Shown piece by piece: positions 1 to 8,879 of a stretch of DNA of 64,000 nt; position 1 is the stretch's first letter; each line of letters begins with the position of its first letter. The notes below the pieces were generated by a model. That model made no database searches. It saw only the letters and a program-made list of their open reading frames with translations, and was not told the DNA's origin. A program made the translations under genes and the position numbers. Source of the stretch: DATBJJ01 sp036556425 (lineage in GTDB: Bacteria > Acidobacteriota > Vicinamibacteria > Vicinamibacterales > 2-12-FULL-66-21); the NCBI GenBank assembly GCA_036556425.1, contig DATBJJ010000051.1, positions 49,861-113,860 of the forward strand. The letters are read 5' to 3'.

Positions 1-1370
1 GGCAGAACGACGTGTTCGCGATCTACAGTCCGAACCTCCCGGAGTACGCGATCGCGTTCCATGCCGTGTCGCTCGCCGGCGGCATCAACACGACGATCAA
101 TCCGCTCTACACGCCTGCCGAGCTCGGTCAGCAGTTGAAGGACTGCGGCGCTCGCGCGCTGGTGACCGTTCCGGCCTGCCTGGAGAAGGCGGCGCAGGCC
201 GCGCGCGACGCAGGCGTTCGCGAGCTGTACGTCTTCGGCGAAGCGGACGGCGCGATCCCGTTCGCGTCGCTCCTCGCCGGCGGCGGCGAGCCGCCCGCGG
301 TGACGTTCGATCCGCGCGAGCAACTCGTCGCGCTGCCTTACTCGAGCGGCACGACAGGTCTTCCAAAAGGCGTGATGCTCACGCACCACAACCTCGTCGC
401 GAACGTCATCCAGTCCGCGTGCGTGCTGAAGCTCGCAGATACGGACGTCATGCTCGGCGTCTTGCCGTTCTTCCACATCTACGGAATGGTCGCCGTGATG
501 AATCTCGCGCTGTATCAGGGCGTGACGCTCGTGACGATGCCGCGCTTCGATCTGGAGCAGTGCCTTCAGATCATGCAGACGTACAACGTCAGCTTCGCGA
601 ACGTCGTGCCTCCACTGGTGCTGGCCCTCGCGAAGAGTCCCTTGGTGGACAAGTACGATCTGAGCCGATTGCATACGCTCGTCTCCGGCGCGGCGCCGCT
701 GTCCGAAGCGCTCGCGAGCGCGACGGCCGCGCGGTTGCGCTGCCGCGTCATCCAGGGTTACGGCCTCACCGAAACATCTCCCGTCACGCACGTCACGAGA
801 CTCGACGGCGGGCCGGCCAAGCTCGGAGGAATCGGTCCGCCGATTCCGAATACCGAGTCCAAAGTGGTCGACCTGACGACGGGCGCGGAGCTCGGGCCCC
901 GCCAGGAGGGAGAGATTTGCGTCCGCGGCCCCCAGGTGATGAGGGGCTACTTGAACCGGCCGGACGCGACGAAAGCGATGATCGACAGCGACGGCTGGCT
1001 GCACACCGGCGACATCGGCTACTTCGACGAAGACGGTTGTTTCTTCATCGTCGATCGCCTGAAGGAGCTGATCAAATACAAGGGGATGCAGATCGCGCCG
1101 GCCGAACTTGAAGCGGTGCTGATCTCCCATCCGTCGATCGCCGATGCGGCAGTGATCCCGATCGCGAGCGAAGAATCCGGCGAAGCGCCGAAAGCGTTCG
1201 TGGTGTTGAAGGCGGAGATCGCGCCGGATTCCATCATGAGCTACGTCGCCGAGCGCGTCGCGCCGTACAAGAAGCTGCGCGCGATCGAGGTGATCGATCA
1301 GATCCCGAAGTCGCCGGCGGGCAAAATCTTGCGGCGCGTCCTCATCGAGCGGGAGAGGGCGCGGACGTAG
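1..1370 (+). CDS. Acyl-CoA ligase of the ANL superfamily (4-coumarate-CoA ligase-like), 5' truncated by window edge
   Basis: Predicted to adenylate a carboxylic acid with ATP and transfer it to CoA. Visible motifs, counted from the first in-frame GTG at 12, are the phosphate-binding loop YSSGTTGLPKG (110-120), the GYGLTETSP adenine-site motif, the TGD motif, DRLKELIKYKG at the hinge, and the C-terminal PKSPAGKILRR with the invariant lysine. Both the large N-terminal and small C-terminal domains are present. The frame is open to the left edge (first full codon at 3), and family members normally have about 50-100 more N-terminal residues, so the real start lies outside. The hinge motif resembles plant-type 4CL and fatty acyl-CoA ligases, but the substrate cannot be read from sequence alone. 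It converges with the flavin oxidase, overlapping it by 29 bp at the 3' ends. Confidence 0.93.
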   Translation, partial: QNDVFAIYSPNLPEYAIAFHAVSLAGGINTTINPLYTPAELGQQLKDCGARALVTVPACLEKAAQAARDAGVRELYVFGEADGAIPFASLLAGGGEPPAVTFDPREQLVALPYSSGTTGLPKGVMLTHHNLVANVIQSACVLKLADTDVMLGVLPFFHIYGMVAVMNLALYQGVTLVTMPRFDLEQCLQIMQTYNVSFANVVPPLVLALAKSPLVDKYDLSRLHTLVSGAAPLSEALASATAARLRCRVIQGYGLTETSPVTHVTRLDGGPAKLGGIGPPIPNTESKVVDLTTGAELGPRQEGEICVRGPQVMRGYLNRPDATKAMIDSDGWLHTGDIGYFDEDGCFFIVDRLKELIKYKGMQIAPAELEAVLISHPSIADAAVIPIASEESGEAPKAFVVLKAEIAPDSIMSYVAERVAPYKKLRAIEVIDQIPKSPAGKILRRVLIERERART

Positions 1371-2514
1371 GCGACGAGAATCGATCGAGCGAGAAGAACG
1401 GATCGGCGGCTTCGTCGTCGAGGATCTGCCGCGCGAGCGTTTCGCCGATTGCGGGACCCATCTTGTATCCGTGACCGCTGCCGCCGCCGGCAATCCACAC
1501 GTCGCACATCGTCGGATGGCGGTCGACGATGAACTGCAAGTCCGGCGTGTTCTCGTACTGGCAGACCTCTGCGCCGAGCATCGGCGCGTCCTTCAGCGCC
1601 GGAAAGCGGCGAGCGGCGTACGCGCGCATCGCCCGTGCGAGATCGGGAGTAGGACTGCGATCGCCGTTCGTCGAATCGAATTCCGGTCCGCGCGTGTCGT
1701 CCGCCACCTTGAACCCACGGTGCGAATTGCCTGGGATCCCATAGATGAAGCGATCGCCGAGATCGACCCAGACCGGCATGTGCGGATCGACGAAGCGCGC
1801 GTCGCCCGCGGGCGTGCCGAAGTAGAAGACCTCCTGTCGCGTCGGCCGCACGCGCGCGCCGATCGCGTCCGGAAACAAGCGGCCCAGCCACGGCCCGCAC
1901 GCGAAGACGTAGCGATCGCGATCGAGACGTGCGCCGTCGGCAAGTCGAACGTCCGGGCGGCCGTCATCTCCGTTCACTGATGCGACGGCCGCTTGACGAT
2001 ACGTTCCTCCCATTCGCACGAATTCGCGGACGACCATCTCGCAGCCGTGTCGCGCGAGAAGAAAGCCGGCTTCGTGTTCGTAGAACGCCGTCCTCACGCC
2101 GCCGAAATCGATCTGAGGCCACCGCTTCGACGCCGCGGAAGCATCCATCTCTTCACACGTCAGTCCGAGCTCGCGCATGAACGGCAGGGACTGCCGGACG
2201 TAGCTGTCGTCGTGTGCGGTCATCCACAGGACGCCCGTCCGCATGTAGCACGGCTCGCCGCGATCGCGATCCCACTCGCGCCACAGCTCCAGCGCCCTCG
2301 CGGCCAGCGCCACGTGACGCTGCGCGCCGCCGTAGATCGTCCGGATCACGCGCGTCTCGCCGCCCGAGCTCGCGCGAGCGTTGCCTGGTCCCCACGCATC
2401 GATCAGCGTGACGTCCGCGCCCGCGCGCCGAAGGCAGAGAGCCGTCCATCCGCCGAACGCGCCGGCGCCGACGACGGCGAGTCGAAGATTTCGTGCTGGA
2501 CGGCGCGTGGCCAT
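1342..2514 (-). CDS. FAD-dependent amine oxidase, monomeric sarcosine oxidase / N-methyltryptophan oxidase type
   Basis: A 390-residue DAO-fold flavoprotein. The N-terminus has the Rossmann dinucleotide motif VVGAGAFGGWTA (about residues 12-23). Near the C-terminus is VCQYENTPD, matching the CxYxxTPD motif in which the cysteine of monomeric sarcosine oxidase binds FAD covalently, followed by the flavin-contacting GGGSGHGYKMGP segment. It should oxidise a secondary or N-methyl amino acid to an imine with release of peroxide; which one is unknown. I chose the ATG at 2514 because the dinucleotide fold begins right after it; the open frame upstream (to 2907) is antisense to the neighbouring gene and shows no family similarity. 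The gene is divergent from the exported oxidoreductase, with only 21 bp between start codons, and its 3' end overlaps the acyl-CoA ligase. Confidence 0.9.
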   Translation of the reverse strand: MATRRPARNLRLAVVGAGAFGGWTALCLRRAGADVTLIDAWGPGNARASSGGETRVIRTIYGGAQRHVALAARALELWREWDRDRGEPCYMRTGVLWMTAHDDSYVRQSLPFMRELGLTCEEMDASAASKRWPQIDFGGVRTAFYEHEAGFLLARHGCEMVVREFVRMGGTYRQAAVASVNGDDGRPDVRLADGARLDRDRYVFACGPWLGRLFPDAIGARVRPTRQEVFYFGTPAGDARFVDPHMPVWVDLGDRFIYGIPGNSHRGFKVADDTRGPEFDSTNGDRSPTPDLARAMRAYAARRFPALKDAPMLGAEVCQYENTPDLQFIVDRHPTMCDVWIAGGGSGHGYKMGPAIGETLARQILDDEAADPFFSLDRFSSPTSAPSPAR

Positions 2515-2535
2515 GATGTGCGAAGATTCAGCGCT

Positions 2536-3525
2536 ATGAAGACATCCAAGTGTATCGCCTTGATTGGCTTCAGCCTTCTTTGCCTGTGTGCCGCTCGTCC
2601 GGCGCTGGCGCAAGCCGAAATCAGAATCGGGATCATCGGCACCGACACGTCGCACGTGACGGCGTTCACGAAGCTGCTCAACGACAAGAGCGATCCCAAT
2701 CACGTGCCTGGCGCGCGCGTGGTGGCGGCGTTCAAGGGCGGCAGTCCCGACGTCGAGTCGAGCCGGACGCGCGTGGACAAGTTCGCCGCGGAGCTGAAGG
2801 ACAAGTGGGGCGTCGAGTTCGTCGACTCGATCGACGCGCTGTGCGCCAAGGTGGACGCCGTCCTCCTCGAGAGCGTCGACGGCCGTCCGCATCTCGAGCA
2901 GGTGCATCCCGTCTTCAAGGCGAAGAAGCGCGTCTTCATCGACAAGCCGTTGACGGCGAGCTATGCCGACGCGCGGGAGATTGCGCGCCTCTCGCGCGAA
3001 TCAGGCGTGCCGTTCTTCAGCTCGTCGAGCCTGCGATACGTGCCGGACGTGCAAGCCGTCAAGAACAGCGACAAGCACGGCGGGATTCGCGGCGCGTTCA
3101 CGTTCGGCCCGGAGAACCTCGAGCCGCATCATCCGGATCTTTTCTGGTACGGCATTCACGCCGTCGAGATGCTCTACACGCTCCTCGGCCCCGGCTGCGA
3201 ACAGGTGATGCGAATGAAGACCGACATCGGCGACACGGTCGTCTGTAAGTGGAAGGACGGCCGGATCGGGACGATGCGCGGGTTGATTCAGGGCAAGCAG
3301 GATTACGGCGCCGTCGCGTTCGGCGCGAACGCGGTGCTCACGACGCCGGTCCCCATGAAGAGCGACTACCGAGGTCTGCTCGTCGAGATCGTGAAGTTCT
3401 TCCAGACGGGCGTGTCACCGGTCCCGCCGGATGAGATGTTGGAGATTATTGCGTTCATGGAAGCCGCCGAGTTGAGCAAGAACCGCAAGGGCGCCGCCGT
3501 CCAACTGTCAGAGGTCCAGCGTTAA
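2536..3525 (+). CDS. Exported Gfo/Idh/MocA-family oxidoreductase
   Basis: A 329-residue protein with an N-terminal signal peptide (hydrophobic core FSLLCLC, cleavage likely after PALAQA), then a Rossmann fold with the motif IGIIGTDTSH (about residues 31-40). The DKPL motif, corresponding to the conserved EKP of the family, occurs in RVFIDKPLTASY. Family members are NAD(P)-dependent dehydrogenases or related sugar enzymes. Export is unusual for an NAD(P) enzyme unless it is Tat-folded; no twin arginine is visible, so the cofactor question is open. The start is the ATG at 2536, where the signal peptide begins; a longer upstream frame would run antisense through the flavin oxidase. A repeat and hairpin region follows directly after the stop. 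Confidence 0.88.
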   Translation: MKTSKCIALIGFSLLCLCAARPALAQAEIRIGIIGTDTSHVTAFTKLLNDKSDPNHVPGARVVAAFKGGSPDVESSRTRVDKFAAELKDKWGVEFVDSIDALCAKVDAVLLESVDGRPHLEQVHPVFKAKKRVFIDKPLTASYADAREIARLSRESGVPFFSSSSLRYVPDVQAVKNSDKHGGIRGAFTFGPENLEPHHPDLFWYGIHAVEMLYTLLGPGCEQVMRMKTDIGDTVVCKWKDGRIGTMRGLIQGKQDYGAVAFGANAVLTTPVPMKSDYRGLLVEIVKFFQTGVSPVPPDEMLEIIAFMEAAELSKNRKGAAVQLSEVQR

Positions 3526-3597
3526 GGGCGGGGAAGGGCGGGGAAGGGCGGGGAAGGGCGGGGAAGGGCGGGGAAGGGCGGGGAAGGGCGGGGACAC
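3526..3597. repeat. GC-rich decamer tandem repeat (GGGAAGGGCG), six perfect copies
   Basis: Six perfect 10-bp copies at 3531-3590, preceded by AAGGGCG and followed by GGGA, begin immediately after the TAA of the upstream gene. The last copy forms part of the left arm of a 17-bp hairpin with the terminator region. Confidence 0.9.
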
Positions 3598-3634
3598 CCA
3601 AGGTTGGGTGTCCCGATTGGGTGTCCCCGCCCTT
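3584..3634. terminator. Two mutually exclusive hairpins between convergent genes
   Basis: The left arm GGGACACCCA (3591-3600) pairs perfectly with TGGGTGTCCC (3605-3614, 4-nt loop). A longer version of the same arm, 3584-3600, pairs perfectly over 17 bp with 3618-3634. The second arm reaches into the stop codon of the permease (TTA at 3633-3635 on this strand). A T-tract is absent. The location between two convergent stops supports a bidirectional terminator or mRNA 3'-end stabiliser. Confidence 0.6.
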
Positions 3635-6062
3635 ACTCCGCCCTCAACGCGACCATCGGATCGATCCGCGAGGCGCGGCGCGCGGGCAAGTAGCCGGCGA
3701 CGCACGCCACGATCGTCAGGATCACCAGCATCCCGAGGAACGTCCAGGGATCGCGTGGAGTGACGCCGAACAACAAACCGCTGGCGCCCCTCGCGACGGC
3801 CCACGCCGCCGCGCCGCCGACCACCATCCCGATCGCGGCGAGCCAGAGCGTCTGCCCGATGATGCCGCGCTGCACGTCCCTCGACGACGCGCCCAGCGCC
3901 ATGCGGATCCCGATCTCCTGCGTCCGCTGATTCACCGAGTACGAGATCAACGCGTAGATTCCGAGCGACGCGAGCACCAGCGCGAACCCGGCGAAGGCGC
4001 CGAGGAGCAGCACGAGAAAACGGCGCGGCGAAACGGACTTGTCGACGATCTGCTGCAGCGTGCGGAAATCGTTGGACGGCAGATTCGCGGCAATCGGCTT
4101 GAGCGCCGCCCGGATCGTCCCCGCGAGATGCGACGGCGGAAGCGTCGACCGGACGACGAGATCCGCCGATGGCTGATCGCCGCACTGGCGCATCGGAATG
4201 TACATCTCGTTTCCGGATTCCTGCTCCAGCGCGAGGTGTCGCACGTCGCCGATGACGCCGACGACGCGCCGCTCCTTGGCGCACCCGCCGAGGATGTACT
4301 TGCCGATCGGATCCTGTCCCGGCCACAGGGACCGCGCCATCGTCTCGTTCACGACAATCACCGGCTCGGTCGTCGCCGTATCGCTCGGAAGGATGTCGCG
4401 ACCCGCGCGCAGCGGGATGCCCATCGCCGCGCGATAACCGTCGCTGACGATGCGCGGGAATGCCAACGGATATCGGCCGCGCTCGTACGTCACGCCTTTG
4501 GCGCCGGCGCCCCATGTCCGATTGCGGCCGAGCGGCAGCGCGTCCGTGATTCCAGCGGCCTCGACGCCCGGAATCTCCCGCACGCGGCGAAGCACTTCGT
4601 CGAAGTACGCCGACCGCTGCTCGCGCGCGCTATACGCGACGCTCGTCGGATCGACGCGGATCGTCGACGCCCGCGCCGAATCGAAGCCCATGTCGACGTC
4701 GAGGACGTGGATCAAGCTGCGAATCAGCAGGCCGGCGCCGACGAGCAGGACGCACGCGAACGCGACCTCCGACACGACGAGCGCGTTGCGCACCCACAGC
4801 CTGCTGCGGCTTTCGGTCGATCCGCGCGCGGCGTCGTTGAGCGCCCTCGTGATCGCGCCGCCGCGTGCCTGGAGCGCCGGCGCGAGACCGAAGACGATTC
4901 CGGTCGCGATCGCGATGGCGAGCGTGAAGCCGAGCGCCGTCATGTCGGTCCGAACCTCGCGCAGCAGCGGAATGCCAATCGCGTCGAGCCTCGCGAGCGC
5001 GCGCGTGCCGACCATCGCGAGCGCGAAGCCTAACAGCGCACCGGTGCACGACAGCACGATCCCTTCCGTGAGCATCTGAGCCGCGAGCCGGCGGCGGCCC
5101 GCGCCGAGCGCGGTGCGGATCGCAATCTCCTTCTGACGCGACGCGGTCCGCGCGAGCAGCAGGTTCGAGAGGTTCGCGCACACGATCAGCATGACCATGC
5201 CGACGGCGCCCGCGAGCACCCACACCGCGAGCCGGATGCGGCCGCTCACCTGCTCGGCGAGCGGCTTCACGTTTCCTTGAAAGCCGTTGCGGTCGGAGCG
5301 GTGCTCCTCGGTGAGCTGGGTGGCGATCGTCCTCACTTCCGCGCGTGCCTGATCGACGGAGGCGCCCGGCTCGAGCCTGCCGATCATCGCCATCGTGTTG
5401 CCCCACCGGTTCGTCTCCGGCGTCAGCGGGAACGGAAAGTAGAGGTCGAAGTGGCCGCCGGGTGCGAACACGGTGGCGAAATCGAACGATGCGGGAAGCA
5501 CGCCGACGACGGTATGCGCCTCGTCGTTCAGCACGAGCGCGGATCCTACGATGTTGGGATCGGCGTTGAACCGGCGCTGCCACAGCCCATACCCGAGCAT
5601 GACGGCTTTCGGTCCGTTCCACGCGCACTCCTGCGCGTTGAACACGCGGCCGAGGTGCGGCTTCACGCCGAGCACGTCGAAGAAGTTGTCGGACACCGGC
5701 ACGCCGCTGAGACGTTCGGGCTCCCCTTTGCCGCTCAGCAGGTTGTCGCCCACGCCATAGAAGGCGAAGTAGCCGGCGACCGCGGACATCGACTGCGTCC
5801 GCTCGCGAAGATCCAGCATGTGCCCGACCTGCGTCGTCTGGCCGGACAGGCCGGCCGTGTCGCGATTCGCAATCCACACGAGCTGCTGCGGGGCGGCGAA
5901 CGGCAGCGGCCGCAGGAGCAGCGTGTTGACGACGCTGAAGACGGTCGCGCTGGCGCCGATGCCGAGGCCGGCGATCAGAATCGCGAAGGTCGTGAAGCCG
6001 GTGTCTCGCCGAAGCGTGCGAAACGTGTAGCGGAGATCTTGCTGCAGATCGTCGAAGGCCAT
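3633..6062 (-). CDS. ADOP-family ABC transporter permease (duplicated FtsX/MacB_PCD)
   Basis: An 809-residue membrane protein with two MacB_PCD-FtsX units, the architecture called acidobacterial duplicated orphan permease. The first unit begins QQDLRYTFRTLRRDTGF, followed by a membrane helix at about 22-45, a large periplasmic domain, and three helices around 275-300, 330-350 and 375-400. The second unit starts with a helix at about 430-455, has its own periplasmic domain, and ends with three helices around 680-800. It carries the family-typical motifs NTLLLRPLPF, RKEIAIRTALGAGRRR (here with Q before KEIA) and TQEIGIRMALGAS. No ATPase gene is adjacent, as expected for this orphan class. The substrate is unknown; MacB-like systems act in efflux or mechanotransmission. 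The ATG at 6062 gives the standard short cytoplasmic N-terminus. Confidence 0.93.
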   Translation of the reverse strand: MAFDDLQQDLRYTFRTLRRDTGFTTFAILIAGLGIGASATVFSVVNTLLLRPLPFAAPQQLVWIANRDTAGLSGQTTQVGHMLDLRERTQSMSAVAGYFAFYGVGDNLLSGKGEPERLSGVPVSDNFFDVLGVKPHLGRVFNAQECAWNGPKAVMLGYGLWQRRFNADPNIVGSALVLNDEAHTVVGVLPASFDFATVFAPGGHFDLYFPFPLTPETNRWGNTMAMIGRLEPGASVDQARAEVRTIATQLTEEHRSDRNGFQGNVKPLAEQVSGRIRLAVWVLAGAVGMVMLIVCANLSNLLLARTASRQKEIAIRTALGAGRRRLAAQMLTEGIVLSCTGALLGFALAMVGTRALARLDAIGIPLLREVRTDMTALGFTLAIAIATGIVFGLAPALQARGGAITRALNDAARGSTESRSRLWVRNALVVSEVAFACVLLVGAGLLIRSLIHVLDVDMGFDSARASTIRVDPTSVAYSAREQRSAYFDEVLRRVREIPGVEAAGITDALPLGRNRTWGAGAKGVTYERGRYPLAFPRIVSDGYRAAMGIPLRAGRDILPSDTATTEPVIVVNETMARSLWPGQDPIGKYILGGCAKERRVVGVIGDVRHLALEQESGNEMYIPMRQCGDQPSADLVVRSTLPPSHLAGTIRAALKPIAANLPSNDFRTLQQIVDKSVSPRRFLVLLLGAFAGFALVLASLGIYALISYSVNQRTQEIGIRMALGASSRDVQRGIIGQTLWLAAIGMVVGGAAAWAVARGASGLLFGVTPRDPWTFLGMLVILTIVACVAGYLPARRASRIDPMVALRAE

Positions 6063-6096
6063 AGTGTCCCTTAGACGGAGGCGGCGCGCGGTTCGT

Positions 6097-7815
6097 TTAA
6101 CTCCGGGAGAACACGACGCGGCCGGCGATGACGGTCACGAGCGGCCGCAGCGCGCGAAGCCGATCGTCGCTGCAGGTCAGTAGATCATCGTCCAGGAGAA
6201 CGAAGTCGCCGAGCTTGCCGGTTTCAATAGAGCCGCGGCTCGTTTCGTCGAAGCTGAATCGCGCCGCAAGGCGCGTCATCATCGCCAACGCGTCCTGACG
6301 CGAGACCGCTTCGGCGCCGCTGACGATGCGGCCTGATTCGGTTCGCCGCGTCGACGCGGCATAGATCGTCAGCAATGGATTGAACGGATTCATCGCGTCG
6401 TTCGGATCCAATCCGAACATGTGATCCGTGTTGATGGCGACCTGAACGCCGGCATCGCGCAACGTGCGCAGGCCGATGAAATGCGCGAGGCGCTCGCGGC
6501 CAAGCGCATCCGACAGCGCATCCGCATCCTTGTAGTACCACGCCGGCTGCGTGTCGACGAGGACGTGCAGCCGCGCGGCGCGCGCCGCCGCCTCTTTGTT
6601 GACGAAGTATCCGTGGATGACCGTGTGGCGACGGTCCGCGGCTGGCTGATCCTTCTGCGCGGCCTCGATCGCGTCCAGCACGACGTCGACGCCCGCGTCG
6701 CCCGTCACGTGCGCAACCATCTGCCACCCGTGGCGGTGGCCGATCGCGAAGGCCGACGCGATCTGCTGCGGCGTGAGCGTGAGGAACCCGCGGTACTTGG
6801 GATCGTCGACGGCATACAACTGGCGCGCCGCAAGGCCGTACGGCTCGCGCATGAACGACGTGCCGATCAGGATTCCGCCGTCGGCCACGATCTTGAGCGG
6901 GCCAACCTTCAGCCATTCGTCGCCGCTGCCGAATCGGAACGGCAGACCGCTGATGAAGCGCTCGACTTCCGCTGAATCGTCCGCGCGCGGGATCCGAATC
7001 GTCACCGTCGCCCTCACGCGCAAGCGGTCCGCGCGGCGCAGCGCTTCGTAAGTGTGATAGCCGTCGAGCGTCGCGCCTCGTTCGATCACGCTCGTGATCC
7101 CGGCGGCGAGGTATTGGCGATGCACCTGCTCGAGCAAATCGAGCGGCACCTTTGCAGCCGGCGGGCGGAAGCGATCGAGCAGGCGATCGACGTTTCGCAG
7201 GAGACCGGTCGGCTCGCCGGCGGCGTCCTTCACGATCGCGCCGCCCGGTGGATCCGCCGTCTCGCGTCCGATGCCCGCCGCTCGCAGCGCGGCGGTGTTG
7301 AGGACGAACGCGTAGGCGCCGTCGACGGCGACGGGATGCTGCGGCGCCGCGGCGTCCAATTCCTTGCGCGTTGGAAAGCGATGCTCGCCGAACCGTGTTG
7401 GGAACACGCGCGGCGTCCAGATCCACGCGTCCTTCGACCTTTTTTGTGTCTCGGCGCGAATCCAGTCCTGCAGCGCGTCGATCGAGCGAAGGTTCCTGAA
7501 CGGCTGCGTGGCTTCCGCTTCCGCAACGCCGAGCGCGTGCACGTGCGTGTCGATGAAGCCGGGAACTGCAGTCCTCCCGCGGCCGTCGATCACGCGCGTC
7601 TTCGGTCCGATATAGCGCAGCACGTCTTCGTTCGATCCGACCGCGATGAACCGCCCGTCGCGAATGGCAAGCGCGCTGGCCGTGCTGAACCGCTCGTCGA
7701 CCGTCACGACCTTCGCGTCTCGAAGTACGAGATCCGCGGCGGCCGGATCCTGCGTCCTCAGCACGGATCCAACTGCCGTCACGAACGCGAGGACGATTGC
7801 AGCGCGTCTCAGCAT
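6097..7815 (-). CDS. YtcJ-like metal-dependent amidohydrolase, exported
   Basis: A 572-residue amidohydrolase-superfamily enzyme (Amidohydro_3). The hydrophobic N-terminus LRRAAIVLAFVTAVGSVL is consistent with a signal peptide. After a beta-sandwich segment come the metal motif PGFIDTHVHALG, the later His-containing MVAHVTGDAG and the Asp-region motif INTDHMFG. Members hydrolyse amide or related C-N bonds and the substrate is not predictable. The start is the ATG at 7815, which overlaps the stop of the DapA-like gene by 7 bp (ATGCTGA), implying translational coupling. This is the last gene of a minus-strand arm containing the epimerase and DapA-like genes. Confidence 0.9.
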   Translation of the reverse strand: MLRRAAIVLAFVTAVGSVLRTQDPAAADLVLRDAKVVTVDERFSTASALAIRDGRFIAVGSNEDVLRYIGPKTRVIDGRGRTAVPGFIDTHVHALGVAEAEATQPFRNLRSIDALQDWIRAETQKRSKDAWIWTPRVFPTRFGEHRFPTRKELDAAAPQHPVAVDGAYAFVLNTAALRAAGIGRETADPPGGAIVKDAAGEPTGLLRNVDRLLDRFRPPAAKVPLDLLEQVHRQYLAAGITSVIERGATLDGYHTYEALRRADRLRVRATVTIRIPRADDSAEVERFISGLPFRFGSGDEWLKVGPLKIVADGGILIGTSFMREPYGLAARQLYAVDDPKYRGFLTLTPQQIASAFAIGHRHGWQMVAHVTGDAGVDVVLDAIEAAQKDQPAADRRHTVIHGYFVNKEAAARAARLHVLVDTQPAWYYKDADALSDALGRERLAHFIGLRTLRDAGVQVAINTDHMFGLDPNDAMNPFNPLLTIYAASTRRTESGRIVSGAEAVSRQDALAMMTRLAARFSFDETSRGSIETGKLGDFVLLDDDLLTCSDDRLRALRPLVTVIAGRVVFSRS

Positions 7816-8879
7816 GACATCCACTCCTCGAGGTTCGCCGCGACGAAGTCGTCGTCCGCCAGATGCGGGTACGCGCGGCACACGCGATCGATTTCCTCGG
7901 CCTGGCCGGCGCTGAGCGTCTCGTGCGGATCCAGGCATCGCGCGCTCGACAGCAGCCCCTGTCGCCGCAGCACTTCCTGAATGCCCGCGATGCAGCCGGC
8001 AAACCCGTGCGCCGCGTCGAAGAACGCGCTGTTCGCGTCCGTCACTTCGACGCCTCGTCCAAGCAGCGCGGCCGGGACCTGCTCGGCGTCACCGGCCACA
8101 TGGCACTCGTTTAGAAGCGCCACGGCGCCGCGCGTCCACACGGCCCAATGCCCCAACAACCCGCCGACGATCCGCCGCTCGACGATCACGCCGTCGCGCT
8201 CGAATCGAAATGTCGTCACGAGATCGCTCACGATCGCATCGTCATTGCCGGTGTAGAGCGCGATGTCGTCGCGGCGCGCATCGATCACGGCGCGGACGAC
8301 GTCGAGCGTCTGATAGCGATTGAATGGCGCGATCTTTATCGCGATCACGTTCGGGATCTCGGCAAAGCGGCGCCAGAAGGCGTACGAGAGCACGCGTCCG
8401 CCGACGGATGGCTGTAGGTAGAAGCCGACGACCGGCATACGCGCGGCAATCGCCTCGCAGTGCGCGATCACCGTCGCGTCGTCCGCGCTCTTGAACGCCG
8501 CGAGGCTGAGCAGCCCGGCGTGATAACCGAGGCGGACGAGGAGATCGGCTTCGCGGAGCGCCTGATCGGTCGTGCCGCAGATGCCGCCGATGCGGATCAT
8601 CGGCTCGCGACCGCGCGCGTCGGCGCGATCCAATTCGTCGCGTGCGATCGAGAGCACCGGCTCGAAGAGGCCGACGCGAGGATCGCGGATGGCGAACTGG
8701 GTCGTGTGTACGCCGACGGCGACGCCGCCCGCGCCGGCGGCGGCGTAGTATCGCGTCAGCGCGCGCTGCCGCCGCTCGTCGAGCCGGCCGTCGGCGTCGA
8801 GCGCCAACGGATGCGCCGGAATCACGCGTCCGCGCGTGAGGGCGTCAAGGATGCGACTCAGACTTGACTCAGACTCCAC
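7809..8879 (-). CDS. DapA/N-acetylneuraminate-lyase family protein
   Basis: A 356-residue class I aldolase-like TIM barrel. The body begins ILDALTRGRVIPAHPLAL and contains VIAIKIAPFNRYQTLDVV, whose lysine is the candidate Schiff-base residue, and YTGNDD after it. The usual GTTGE motif near strand 2 is not obvious, the N-terminal region instead reading AGAGGVAVGVHTTQF, so it is probably not a true dihydrodipicolinate synthase. The only usable start is GTG at 8879, which lies inside the tandem repeat array so that about the first eight residues are repeat-encoded. No other ATG or GTG lies nearby in frame. It is longer than typical DapA (about 290) because of a C-terminal extension. The 3' end overlaps the amidohydrolase start. 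Confidence 0.85.
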   Translation of the reverse strand: MESESSLSRILDALTRGRVIPAHPLALDADGRLDERRQRALTRYYAAAGAGGVAVGVHTTQFAIRDPRVGLFEPVLSIARDELDRADARGREPMIRIGGICGTTDQALREADLLVRLGYHAGLLSLAAFKSADDATVIAHCEAIAARMPVVGFYLQPSVGGRVLSYAFWRRFAEIPNVIAIKIAPFNRYQTLDVVRAVIDARRDDIALYTGNDDAIVSDLVTTFRFERDGVIVERRIVGGLLGHWAVWTRGAVALLNECHVAGDAEQVPAALLGRGVEVTDANSAFFDAAHGFAGCIAGIQEVLRRQGLLSSARCLDPHETLSAGQAEEIDRVCRAYPHLADDDFVAANLEEWMSC

